Shown in pieces: positions 1 through 5,365 of a stretch of 7,770 nucleotides of DNA (position 1 is the first letter of the stretch; every line of letters begins with the position of its first letter). The position numbers and the translations under genes were made by a program. The DNA comes from Alphaproteobacteria bacterium CG11_big_fil_rev_8_21_14_0_20_44_7 (lineage in GTDB: Bacteria; Pseudomonadota; Alphaproteobacteria; Rickettsiales; 21-14-0-20-44-7). Where the stretch lies: positions 759 to 8,528 of the forward strand of contig PCXJ01000093.1 in NCBI GenBank assembly GCA_002787615.1, in the 5' to 3' direction. The notes under the pieces are model-generated. The model was not told the origin of the DNA. It worked only from the letters and a program-made list of their open reading frames with translations, and did no database searches.

Positions 1-1108
1 CGATTTGCCATGGCAAACCTATCAAATCCATGGTCGCAAATTTTGCCCCTGCGCTTTCTGCCCTGTCATCATATAAGCAACTTGGCAGCTTTGCATAAAT
101 CTCATCGCAAATTTTCACGCATTTTTCATCTGCGGATTTGATATTTATTAGCCCGACCTTAAACGGAGCAACACTTTCCGGCCAGATAATTCCGCTATCA
201 TCGTGACTTGCCTCAATCACCGCAGCAACTAGGCGCGAAAGACCAATTCCGTATGCGCCCATATGAACCGCATTTTCCTGCCCATCCTGATTACGCACAA
301 CTGCCTTCATCGCATCGGAATATTTCGTGCCGAAATAGAATATATGTCCAACTTCAATGCCGCGCGCTTGCAAAACCCCTTCCGGTGCTGCTTCAGGCTT
401 ATGCATTTCATCCGCCGCCGCATAGGAATAATCTTCGGTATAATAAAGCGCTGATTCTCCGGTTTCGGCGATTACATGGAATTCATGGCTTAAATCTCCG
501 CCGATTGGTCCGGTTTCTGCCCGCACCGGAATTGCCTTCAACCCCATGCGCTCAAATGTTTTTAGGTATGCCGCATGGAATTTAAAATATGATTCCCGCG
601 CAGATTTTTCATCAATATCAAAACTATATGCATCTTTCATGTAGAATTCGCGCCCCCGCATCACACCAAAACGTGGGCGAATCTCATCGCGGAATTTCCA
701 CTGCATATGGTACAAAAACTTCGGCACATCCTTATAGCTCTTGCAGGATTTACGGAAAATATCGGTGATAATCTCTTCATTCGTAGGGCCATATAGCATT
801 TCGCGCTCTTGCCTATCGCTAATCCGCAGCATTTCTTTGCCATAAGCGTCATAACGCCCTGATTCCTTCCACAACTCCGCAGGTTGAATGGTCGGCATCA
901 ATAATTCCACACAGCCGATAGCATTCATTTCCTCACGGACAATTTGCTCAATATTTTTTAGCACGGCAAAACCCAGCGGCAACCAGTTATATATCCCCGA
1001 GCCAAGCTGGCGCACCATTCCTGCACGCAGCATCAGCCGATGCGAAACGATTTCCGCTTCTTTCGGATTTTCTTTGATAACCGGTAAAAAATACTCAGAT
1101 AATTTCAT
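1..1108 (-). CDS. proS: prolyl-tRNA synthetase, short alphaproteobacterial form (3' end cut by window)
   Basis: Class II synthetase that charges tRNA-Pro with proline in the cytoplasm. I translated 369 residues by hand with no internal stop; about 60 C-terminal residues should lie beyond position 1. Visible: the N-terminal MKLSEYFLP and SHRLMLRAGMVRQLGSGIY block (residues 1-40), the GPTNEE loop (107-112), motif 2 from FRDEIRPRFG to KDAYSFD (139-164), the GGDLSHEF block (203-210), motif 3 GAYGIGLSR (284-292), and the start of the anticodon-binding domain (DDRAESAGAKF, 347-357). Only about 30 residues (roughly 227-255) lie where the long E. coli-type enzyme carries its large editing insertion, so this is the insertion-lacking type. 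The start at 1108 gives the family's usual N-terminus. An in-frame ATG at 1159 would add 17 unrelated residues and is less likely. No clear Shine-Dalgarno precedes 1108. Divergent from rpmG. Confidence 0.96.
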   Translation of the reverse strand, partial: MKLSEYFLPVIKENPKEAEIVSHRLMLRAGMVRQLGSGIYNWLPLGFAVLKNIEQIVREEMNAIGCVELLMPTIQPAELWKESGRYDAYGKEMLRISDRQEREMLYGPTNEEIITDIFRKSCKSYKDVPKFLYHMQWKFRDEIRPRFGVMRGREFYMKDAYSFDIDEKSARESYFKFHAAYLKTFERMGLKAIPVRAETGPIGGDLSHEFHVIAETGESALYYTEDYSYAAADEMHKPEAAPEGVLQARGIEVGHIFYFGTKYSDAMKAVVRNQDGQENAVHMGAYGIGLSRLVAAVIEASHDDSGIIWPESVAPFKVGLINIKSADEKCVKICDEIYAKLPSCLYDDRAESAGAKFATMDLIGLPWQI

Positions 1109-1177
1109 AAACTTATACGTAAATGCAATTTTCTCATCGCACAAGCGAAAACTTACCATGAAATTGATATCTAACTC

Positions 1178-1206
1178 TTGACATATATCGCTTATAGAGA
1201 TATCTA
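1178..1206 (+). promoter_or_regulatory. candidate sigma-70 promoter of rpmG
   Basis: A consensus -35 TTGACA occupies 1178-1183. At a 17-bp spacing the -10 would be TATCTA (1201-1206), which matches the consensus only in its first three bases, so the -35 is convincing and the -10 is weak. It points into rpmG, 30 bp before the start codon, and lies in the divergent spacer with proS. A 10-bp direct repeat, GATATCTAAC, occurs at 1166-1175 and 1199-1208, so one copy sits just upstream of the -35 and the other overlaps the presumed -10. Confidence 0.5.
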
Positions 1207-1235
1207 ACAGCACTCAAATTTAAGGAATATGGAAA

Positions 1236-1403
1236 ATGGCAAAGAAAGACGTAATACTTGTTAAAATGCTAAGCACCGCCGGAACAGGCTATTTTTATGT
1301 AAAAAAGCGCAATCCAAAACGCTATCCGGAAAAATTGGCGATGAAAAAATATGATCCCGTTGCCCGCAAGCATGTGGAATTCAAAGAACAAAAGCTGAAA
1401 TAG
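1236..1403 (+). CDS. rpmG: 50S ribosomal protein L33 (zinc-free form)
   Basis: Encodes a 55-residue basic protein of the large ribosomal subunit, the usual L33 length. It begins MAKKDVILVKMLSTAGTGYF and ends with the typical YDPVARKHVEFKEQKLK tail. There are no cysteines, so it is the C-minus paralogue lacking the zinc ribbon. The start at 1236 is preceded by AAGGAA (1222-1227) at good spacing. An ATG at 1229 is out of frame. It is the only plus-strand gene here, divergent from proS and convergent with asd. A perfect 14-bp tandem duplication begins at the last base of its stop codon. Confidence 0.97.
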   Translation: MAKKDVILVKMLSTAGTGYFYVKKRNPKRYPEKLAMKKYDPVARKHVEFKEQKLK

Positions 1404-1430
1404 GCTTGATAGCTGGGGCTTGATAGCTGG
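1403..1430. repeat. perfect 14-bp tandem duplication after rpmG
   Basis: The unit GGCTTGATAGCTGG occurs twice with no spacer, at 1403-1416 and 1417-1430. The first base of the first copy is the last base of the rpmG TAG stop. It encodes nothing and looks like a recent slippage or recombination duplication. Confidence 0.9.
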
Positions 1431-1464
1431 CATTTACTTTTAATTAACCCTCAAACTGAACCTT

Positions 1465-1536
1465 GTCATTCCAGCGCAGGCTGGAATCTAGCATTTGTGG
1501 AATGCTCCACTGGATTCTGGCATACGCCAGAATGAC
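1465..1536 (+). repeat. 72-bp three-hairpin palindromic repeat, copy A
   Basis: Begins GTCATTCCAGCG and ends CGCCAGAATGAC, so the ends are imperfect inverted repeats (10 of 12 bases). Three hairpins lie in a row: ATTCCAGC (1468-1475) with GCTGGAAT (1480-1487), loop GCAG; AGCATT (1490-1495) with AATGCT (1501-1506), loop TGTGG; ATTCTGGC (1514-1521) with GCCAGAAT (1526-1533), loop ATAC. It matches the reverse complement of 3377-3448 at 67 of 72 positions by hand count. It lies in the convergent spacer between rpmG and asd and encodes no protein. It resembles the GTCATTCC...GGAATC-type intergenic repeats known from several proteobacteria, including Rickettsiales, and looks like a small non-autonomous element. 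Confidence 0.92.
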
Positions 1537-1550
1537 AGTCTTTAGTTTTT
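1514..1550 (+). terminator. candidate rpmG terminator made by the repeat's last hairpin
   Basis: The 8-bp stem ATTCTGGC/GCCAGAAT with a 4-nt loop (1514-1533) is followed by GACAGTC and then TTTAGTTTTT (1541-1550). The T-rich tract begins about 7 nt after the stem, later than in an ideal intrinsic terminator. For asd transcripts on the other strand no T-tract follows the stems. Confidence 0.4.
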
Positions 1551-1558
1551 AATTACAC

Positions 1559-2608
1559 TCAATTCACCGCTAGATTCTGCCCGCTTGGGATGAGATTATA
1601 ATTCTCCACCAGAAATTCGGCGATTTGGATGGCGTTTAGTGCCGCACCTTTGCGCAGATTATCCGACACACACCAAAGATTGATGCCATTTGCCAATGTG
1701 TGATCCTGACGAATACGCGAAACATAAACCGCTTCTTCACCCACACATTCAATCGGAGTCATATATCCGCCATCTTTGCGTTCGTCAAAAACCTCAACAC
1801 CCGGTGCTGCTGCAAGAATTTCACGCACTTGCTCTTCATTTATCGGGTCTTCAAATTCAATATTAATCGCCTCAGCATGACCAACAAAAACCGGAACACG
1901 CACGCAAGTCACCGATACAGGGATGTTCGCACCCATAATTTTCTTGGTTTCCTCAACCATTTTCCACTCTTCTTTTGTCATGCCATTATCCATGAACACA
2001 TCAATATGCGGAATAACATTGAATGGCATATTCTTTGTGAAGTTTGACGGCGCAGGGCTTTCATTCATATACATCGCCTTGGTTTGGTCATATAGCTCAT
2101 CCATTGCGCCCTTCCCCGCACCCGAAACCGATTGATAGGTGGAAACCACAACACGTTTGATGCGCGCGAAATCGTGCAAAGGCTTGAGCACACAAACCAT
2201 CTGAATTGTTGAGCAATTAGGGTTGGCGATGATGAAGCTCTTAGTATATTCGGAAATTGCATCAGGATTCACTTCCGGCACAACCAGAGGAATCTCCTTA
2301 TCCATTCTGAAATGCGAAGTATTATCAATCACCACGCAGCCAGCCGCCGCCGCTTTTGGCGCAAATTTTGCAGAAACCGCTCCGCCTGGGGAAAATAGTG
2401 CAATATCAGTCCCATGAAAATCATAATCATCCAGCGCTTTGACTTTGAGAATTTTGGTATCGCCATAGCTAACCTCTCTGCCGATTGAGGATTTTGAGGC
2501 GAGCGCCACAACCTCACTCGCAGGGAATTTTCTTTCCGCCAATAATCTCAACATTTCGCGCCCTACATTTCCTGTAGCGCCGACAACTGCAACTTTAAAT
2601 CCGTTCAT
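1559..2608 (-). CDS. asd: aspartate-semialdehyde dehydrogenase
   Basis: NADPH-dependent reduction of aspartyl phosphate to aspartate semialdehyde, the branch-point step towards lysine/diaminopimelate, threonine and methionine. The 349 residues match the usual family length. Seen: the nucleotide-binding GATGNVG (10-16), SPGG (73-76), DNTSHFRMD (95-103), the catalytic cysteine in NPNCST (C132), QSVSGAGKGA (159-168), the general-base histidine in PVFVGHAEA (H244), and the C-terminal LWCVSDNLRKGAALNA (311-326). All key residues are present. The ATG at 2608 has AGGA close upstream and begins the nucleotide-binding strand directly. The start is only 7 bp after the trmB stop, so the two genes are probably cotranscribed. 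The 3' end faces rpmG across repeat copy A. Confidence 0.97.
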   Translation of the reverse strand: MNGFKVAVVGATGNVGREMLRLLAERKFPASEVVALASKSSIGREVSYGDTKILKVKALDDYDFHGTDIALFSPGGAVSAKFAPKAAAAGCVVIDNTSHFRMDKEIPLVVPEVNPDAISEYTKSFIIANPNCSTIQMVCVLKPLHDFARIKRVVVSTYQSVSGAGKGAMDELYDQTKAMYMNESPAPSNFTKNMPFNVIPHIDVFMDNGMTKEEWKMVEETKKIMGANIPVSVTCVRVPVFVGHAEAINIEFEDPINEEQVREILAAAPGVEVFDERKDGGYMTPIECVGEEAVYVSRIRQDHTLANGINLWCVSDNLRKGAALNAIQIAEFLVENYNLIPSGQNLAVN

Positions 2609-2615
2609 AATCCTA

Positions 2616-3296
2616 TTAACCTAGTAGTTTATACTCTATAAATATATTTTTTCTGCCTTCTTTGAAAGCTTTTTTTTGATATTTCGTTTTAATATGGTCA
2701 TCAGGGTCATTTTGCCAATCCGCCTTTGAACGCACTGTCCACAAGAATTTCGGATGATTCATAAACTCTTTGAGAATCCAAAATGCATAATCTTCATCAT
2801 CCGTAGCAATGCGCAACATCCCTTCCGGCTGCAAAACTTTTTCCAGCAAATCCAGCAATGGCTTCTGGATGAGGCGGCGCTTGTGATGCTTTGTTTTTGG
2901 CCACGGGTCTGGGTTTAATATAAAAATTCTGGAAATTGAATTTTCGGGGGTTTTTTCCAGCAAATCGCGGACATCACCGGTATATATACGGATATTTTGC
3001 AGGTTATTATCCTCAATTTCACGCAGCAGCTTCACCGCACCATTGATGAACGGCTCGCAGCCAATAAAATTCACATTCGGATTATTACGCGCCTGATGTG
3101 CCAAATGCCCGCCATCACCAAACCCGATTTCCAGCCATGTTTCAGCAGATTGATTCTGCCATCCTAAAGCGGGATTTTTAAGGCTAATTTGTATTTTCGG
3201 CAATAGCTCATCAAAAAGACGCTGCTGATTCGGCGTTAATTTCCGCGCCTTCGTCCTGCCATAGCTGATTAGGAATTTCTTTTCTGCATATTTCAT
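2616..3296 (-). CDS. trmB: tRNA (guanine-N7-)-methyltransferase
   Basis: Uses S-adenosylmethionine to make 7-methylguanosine at position 46 of the tRNA variable loop. The 226 residues form a Rossmann methyltransferase: SAM motif I EIGFGDGG (56-63), the acidic residue in GCEPF (E81), the family signature NPDPWPKTKHHKRR (128-141, usually FPDPWPK), LRIATDDEDYA (161-171), and the C-terminal TKYQKKAFKEGR block (204-215). The start at 3296 is the only ATG in frame, with a stop four codons upstream. No Shine-Dalgarno is visible, so translation is probably weak or leaderless-like. It lies downstream of metK, the source of its cofactor, separated by the 271-bp repeat-bearing spacer, and is followed at once by asd. 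Confidence 0.96.
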   Translation of the reverse strand: MKYAEKKFLISYGRTKARKLTPNQQRLFDELLPKIQISLKNPALGWQNQSAETWLEIGFGDGGHLAHQARNNPNVNFIGCEPFINGAVKLLREIEDNNLQNIRIYTGDVRDLLEKTPENSISRIFILNPDPWPKTKHHKRRLIQKPLLDLLEKVLQPEGMLRIATDDEDYAFWILKEFMNHPKFLWTVRSKADWQNDPDDHIKTKYQKKAFKEGRKNIFIEYKLLG

Positions 3297-3376
3297 AAAC
3301 AGGGTTTAGCATAAGATTAGATTCGTTTAAACCCCGATGCAGCACACGGCGCGGGAACGCAATTAATTGCACCCCT

Positions 3377-3448
3377 GTCATTCTGGCGAATGCCAGAATC
3401 CAGTGCAGCATTCCACAAACCCTAGATTCCAGCCTACGCTGGAATGAC
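3377..3448 (-). repeat. 72-bp three-hairpin palindromic repeat, copy B
   Basis: Reverse complement of copy A (1465-1536) with 5 mismatches in 72. The two outer stems (ATTCTGGC/GCCAGAAT and ATTCCAGC/GCTGGAAT) are intact. Their loops differ from those of copy A by one base each (GAAT for the complement of ATAC, CTAC for the complement of GCAG). The middle hairpin is decayed: one arm has AGGGTT, read on the minus strand, where copy A has AGCATT. Conservation of stems with loop changes suggests selection on, or copying of, the folded form. It lies between trmB and metK, outside any gene. Confidence 0.92.
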
Positions 3449-3490
3449 ACCGAGGCCTGATGACTTTTGACTTTCCACCACCACCCCGTC

Positions 3491-3511
3491 ATCGCGCACT
3501 TGTTGCGCGAT
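3491..3511. repeat. 8-bp-stem GC-rich hairpin downstream of metK
   Basis: ATCGCGCA (3491-3498), loop CTTGT, TGCGCGAT (3504-3511) form a perfect stem. On the metK (minus) transcript it begins about 57 nt after the stop and no T-tract follows, so it is not a classical terminator for metK. It may be a third repeat family, a 3'-end stabiliser or a transcription attenuator before trmB. Confidence 0.7.
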
Positions 3512-3567
3512 CCTTTTAGCATATGGCATAAAAGAGTGAAATATGGTGCTTGAACGCAATTAACAAA

Positions 3568-4752
3568 CTACAAAGCCTGTTTAATCTTCTCAGCCAAATC
3601 GGTTTGGTCCCATGAAAAATGACCGTCTGCACGTGGGTTGCGCCCAAAATGCCCATAAGCCGCAGTGGCTCTATAAATCGGGCGATTAAGCTGCAATTTC
3701 TCACGAATGCCACGCGGCGATAAATCGACTAGCTGATTAATAACCTTGGCAATCTCAGTTTCAGCAGCCTGCCCGGTTCCGTGAGTGTTGACATAAACCG
3801 ATAATGGCTTGGAAACGCCAATTGCGTAGGCAACCTGAAGCGTGCATCTATCCGCAACGCCGCTAGCGACAATGTTTTTTGCCAAATAGCGGGTGATATA
3901 AGCGGCTGACCTATCAACTTTTGTCGGGTCTTTGCCGGAAAATGCACCGCCACCATGCGGAGCAGAGCCGCCATATGTATCAACGATAATTTTGCGTCCC
4001 GTAAGCCCTGAGTCACTCTCCGGCCCACCGATTACGAATTTGCCCGTAGGGTTCACATAAAATTCCGATTCCTCCGGCATCCAGCCTTCCGGCAGAACTT
4101 TCTGCACGATTGGGCGAATCATTTCACGGATTTCCGCTTGATTCAAACCCTCATCATGTTGATGCGAAACCACCACTGAGCTTGCGCATTGCCCGATTCC
4201 GTTTCCTTTTGCATCATTTTCATATAGCAATGTGACCTGCGATTTTGCATCCGGCCCAAGTCCTTTTATTTCACCGCTTTTCCTAGCATTTGAAATTTCA
4301 CGCAAAATTCGATGGGAATAATGAATCGGAGCAGGCATCAAACTTTCAGTTTCACGGCAAGCATAGCCGAACATAATCCCCTGATCGCCCGCGCCTTCGT
4401 CTTTTTCTGCCGCCGAATCCACACCTTGCGCGATATCTGCCGATTGCGGGATAAGGTAATTATGGATGTTGACCTTTTCCCAATGGAAATGCTCCAGCTC
4501 ATAGCCGATATCTTTGATTACTCCACGGGCAATTGCGCTAATTTCCTCTTTTGCGAGTTTTTTGGTACATCTTGTTTCCCCACCGATAATCACATTGTCA
4601 GGCGTTACCATGACTTCCGCCGCGACACGCGCTTGCGGGTCAATGCTCAAATGCGCATCAACAATTGCATCGGAAATTTGGTCGCAAACCTTATCCGGAT
4701 GACCCTCAGCCACGGATTCACTGGTAAAATGAAATGTTTTGGTGTTCTGCAT
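3568..4752 (-). CDS. metK: S-adenosylmethionine synthetase
   Basis: Makes S-adenosylmethionine from methionine and ATP in the cytoplasm, usually as a tetramer. The 394 residues match the bacterial length. Seen: TSESVAEGHPDK (10-21) with the catalytic histidine H18, the GAGDQGIMFGYA ATP/methionine signature (120-131), the flexible-loop region around 95-110, and the glycine-rich GGGAFSGKDPTKVDRSAAY signature (267-285). No key motif is missing. The start at 4752 is preceded by GGGGA at a 7-nt spacing, and that Shine-Dalgarno lies partly within a leader hairpin. The gene lies 44 bp downstream of the XRE regulator and is probably cotranscribed with it; trmB follows after a repeat-bearing spacer. 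Confidence 0.98.
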   Translation of the reverse strand: MQNTKTFHFTSESVAEGHPDKVCDQISDAIVDAHLSIDPQARVAAEVMVTPDNVIIGGETRCTKKLAKEEISAIARGVIKDIGYELEHFHWEKVNIHNYLIPQSADIAQGVDSAAEKDEGAGDQGIMFGYACRETESLMPAPIHYSHRILREISNARKSGEIKGLGPDAKSQVTLLYENDAKGNGIGQCASSVVVSHQHDEGLNQAEIREMIRPIVQKVLPEGWMPEESEFYVNPTGKFVIGGPESDSGLTGRKIIVDTYGGSAPHGGGAFSGKDPTKVDRSAAYITRYLAKNIVASGVADRCTLQVAYAIGVSKPLSVYVNTHGTGQAAETEIAKVINQLVDLSPRGIREKLQLNRPIYRATAAYGHFGRNPRADGHFSWDQTDLAEKIKQAL

Positions 4753-4756
4753 GAAT

Positions 4757-4785
4757 AAATCCCCGAATTTGTGAAACAGGGATTT
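4757..4785 (-). promoter_or_regulatory. hairpin that includes the metK ribosome binding site
   Basis: On the metK strand, AAATCCC (4785-4779) can pair perfectly with GGGATTT (4763-4757) over 7 bp across a 15-nt loop. The 3' arm contains most of the GGGGA Shine-Dalgarno (4764-4760) and ends 4 nt before the start codon. Folding would hide the ribosome binding site. I could not match it to the SAM-II, SAM-V or SAM/SAH riboswitch consensus that I remember, and at 44 nt the spacer is short for most of these. Regulatory function is inference. Confidence 0.45.
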
Positions 4786-4796
4786 TAGTAACAGAG

Positions 4797-5183
4797 CTAT
4801 TTATTATCGGCAAGCGATTTGATTAATTCCAAAGCCTTTTTACGGATTTTCGGGTCAGAAATCTGATAATATGAGCGCAGCAAAACCATAGATTCACGGC
4901 TTTTTATGTTTTGCTCTTCAAATCCATCCGAATCTTCCGCGAAACCATATACAGGATTTTCCTGATTATAATCCTCAAAAAAGAAGCTCACAGGTGAATT
5001 TAACGCATCTGAAATCTCGTATAAGCGGCTGGCACTAACGCGGTTTATGCCTTTTTCATATTTTTGAACTTGCTGAAATGTAATGCCTAAAGCCTCAGCA
5101 AGACTTTCCTGACTCATACCCATAATAGTTCGTCTTAGTCTAAGGCGTTTGCCTACATGTATATCTACCGGATTCGCACTCAT
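4797..5183 (-). CDS. XRE-family helix-turn-helix transcriptional regulator
   Basis: A 128-residue DNA-binding protein. An N-terminal Cro/CI-type helix-turn-helix spans about 8-68: IHVGKRLRLRR (helix 1), SQESLAEALG (helix 2, 24-33), ITFQQVQKYEKGINR (turn and recognition helix, 34-48), then SASRLYEISDALNSP. An acidic linker (69-90) leads to a C-terminal helical segment (about 97-126, with SDPKIRKKALELIKSLA), probably for dimerisation. This layout is that of a small regulator family common in Alphaproteobacteria and, from memory, often encoded next to metK. Targets cannot be read from the sequence. The ATG at 5183 overlaps the stop of a possible 8-residue leader ORF (5180-5206) as ATGA, and the gene has only a weak GGA ahead of it. 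metK follows after 44 bp. Confidence 0.9.
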   Translation of the reverse strand: MSANPVDIHVGKRLRLRRTIMGMSQESLAEALGITFQQVQKYEKGINRVSASRLYEISDALNSPVSFFFEDYNQENPVYGFAEDSDGFEEQNIKSRESMVLLRSYYQISDPKIRKKALELIKSLADNK

Positions 5184-5206
5184 AATTTATTGTCCATTTG
5201 TTGCAT
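5180..5206 (-). other. possible 8-codon leader ORF overlapping the xre start
   Basis: Reads MQQMDNKL then TGA, and the TGA overlaps the xre ATG as ATGA. AGGA lies 11 nt upstream of its ATG. A second in-frame ATG would give MDNKL. The geometry would allow translational coupling to the regulator, whose own Shine-Dalgarno is weak. A nine-codon frame is short enough to be chance. Confidence 0.25.
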
Positions 5207-5243
5207 GTTAAGAATAATCCTAAATGCCCTAGCTTATAAACTT

Positions 5244-5271
5244 AATATAATAGTCAAACAAATAACGCCAA
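5244..5271 (-). promoter_or_regulatory. candidate promoter of the xre(-metK) unit
   Basis: On the minus strand, TTGGCG (5271-5266, 4 of 6 to the -35 consensus), a 16-bp spacer and TATATT (5249-5244, 5 of 6 to the -10) face the regulator about 60 bp upstream of its start. The rest of the 5184-5365 spacer is AT-rich, with no gene or clear intrinsic terminator for lnt. Confidence 0.4.
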
Positions 5272-5291
5272 GCCCTTGCCACGGCATTATT
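5261..5291. repeat. imperfect inverted repeat overlapping the xre promoter
   Basis: AATAACGCC (5261-5269) and GGCATTATT (5283-5291) are complementary at 8 of 9 positions around a 13-bp centre. The left arm covers the candidate -35. It could be an operator for the XRE protein itself, since members of this family often bind dyads near their own promoters, or a weak hairpin about 75 nt past lnt. Confidence 0.4.
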
Positions 5292-5365
5292 TCTCATTAC
5301 GTATATAGACCATATTAAGATTTTTAAAGATTAAGTAACTATTTTACTAAATGCAACCAGAAATA

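Larger units (their letters stand above)
3355..3563. repeat. 12-bp direct repeats bracketing the trmB-metK spacer repeats
   Basis: GAACGCAATTAA occurs at 3355-3366 and again, identical and in the same orientation, at 3552-3563. The 185 bp between them contain the 72-bp repeat copy B and a separate 8-bp-stem hairpin. The left copy runs into a perfect 12-bp palindrome, GCAATTAATTGC (3359-3370). The arrangement could be a target-site duplication around an inserted block, but no transposase or clear terminal inverted repeats at those borders were seen. Confidence 0.7.

Noticed and set aside
208..1181. Plus-strand frames of 60-125 codons across the proS region
   Set aside because: They are antisense to a continuous, motif-complete ProRS frame and show no family features or ribosome binding sites.
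1465..3448. CRISPR or composite transposon
   Set aside because: There are only two copies, 1.9 kb apart and inverted, with housekeeping genes between them and no transposase or spacer array.
3211..3522. 103-codon minus-strand frame across the trmB-metK spacer
   Set aside because: Its coding content is the 72-bp repeat, the hairpin and the trmB start read out of frame, so it is a by-product of repeats, not a gene.
4753..4796. Known SAM riboswitch before metK
   Set aside because: The leader is only 44 nt and lacks the conserved sequence blocks I remember for SAM-II, SAM-V or SAM/SAH; only a simple stem can be supported.
5184..5365. Small RNA or tRNA gene in the lnt-xre spacer
   Set aside because: No cloverleaf, no strong terminator and very AT-rich sequence; only a candidate promoter and one imperfect dyad were found.
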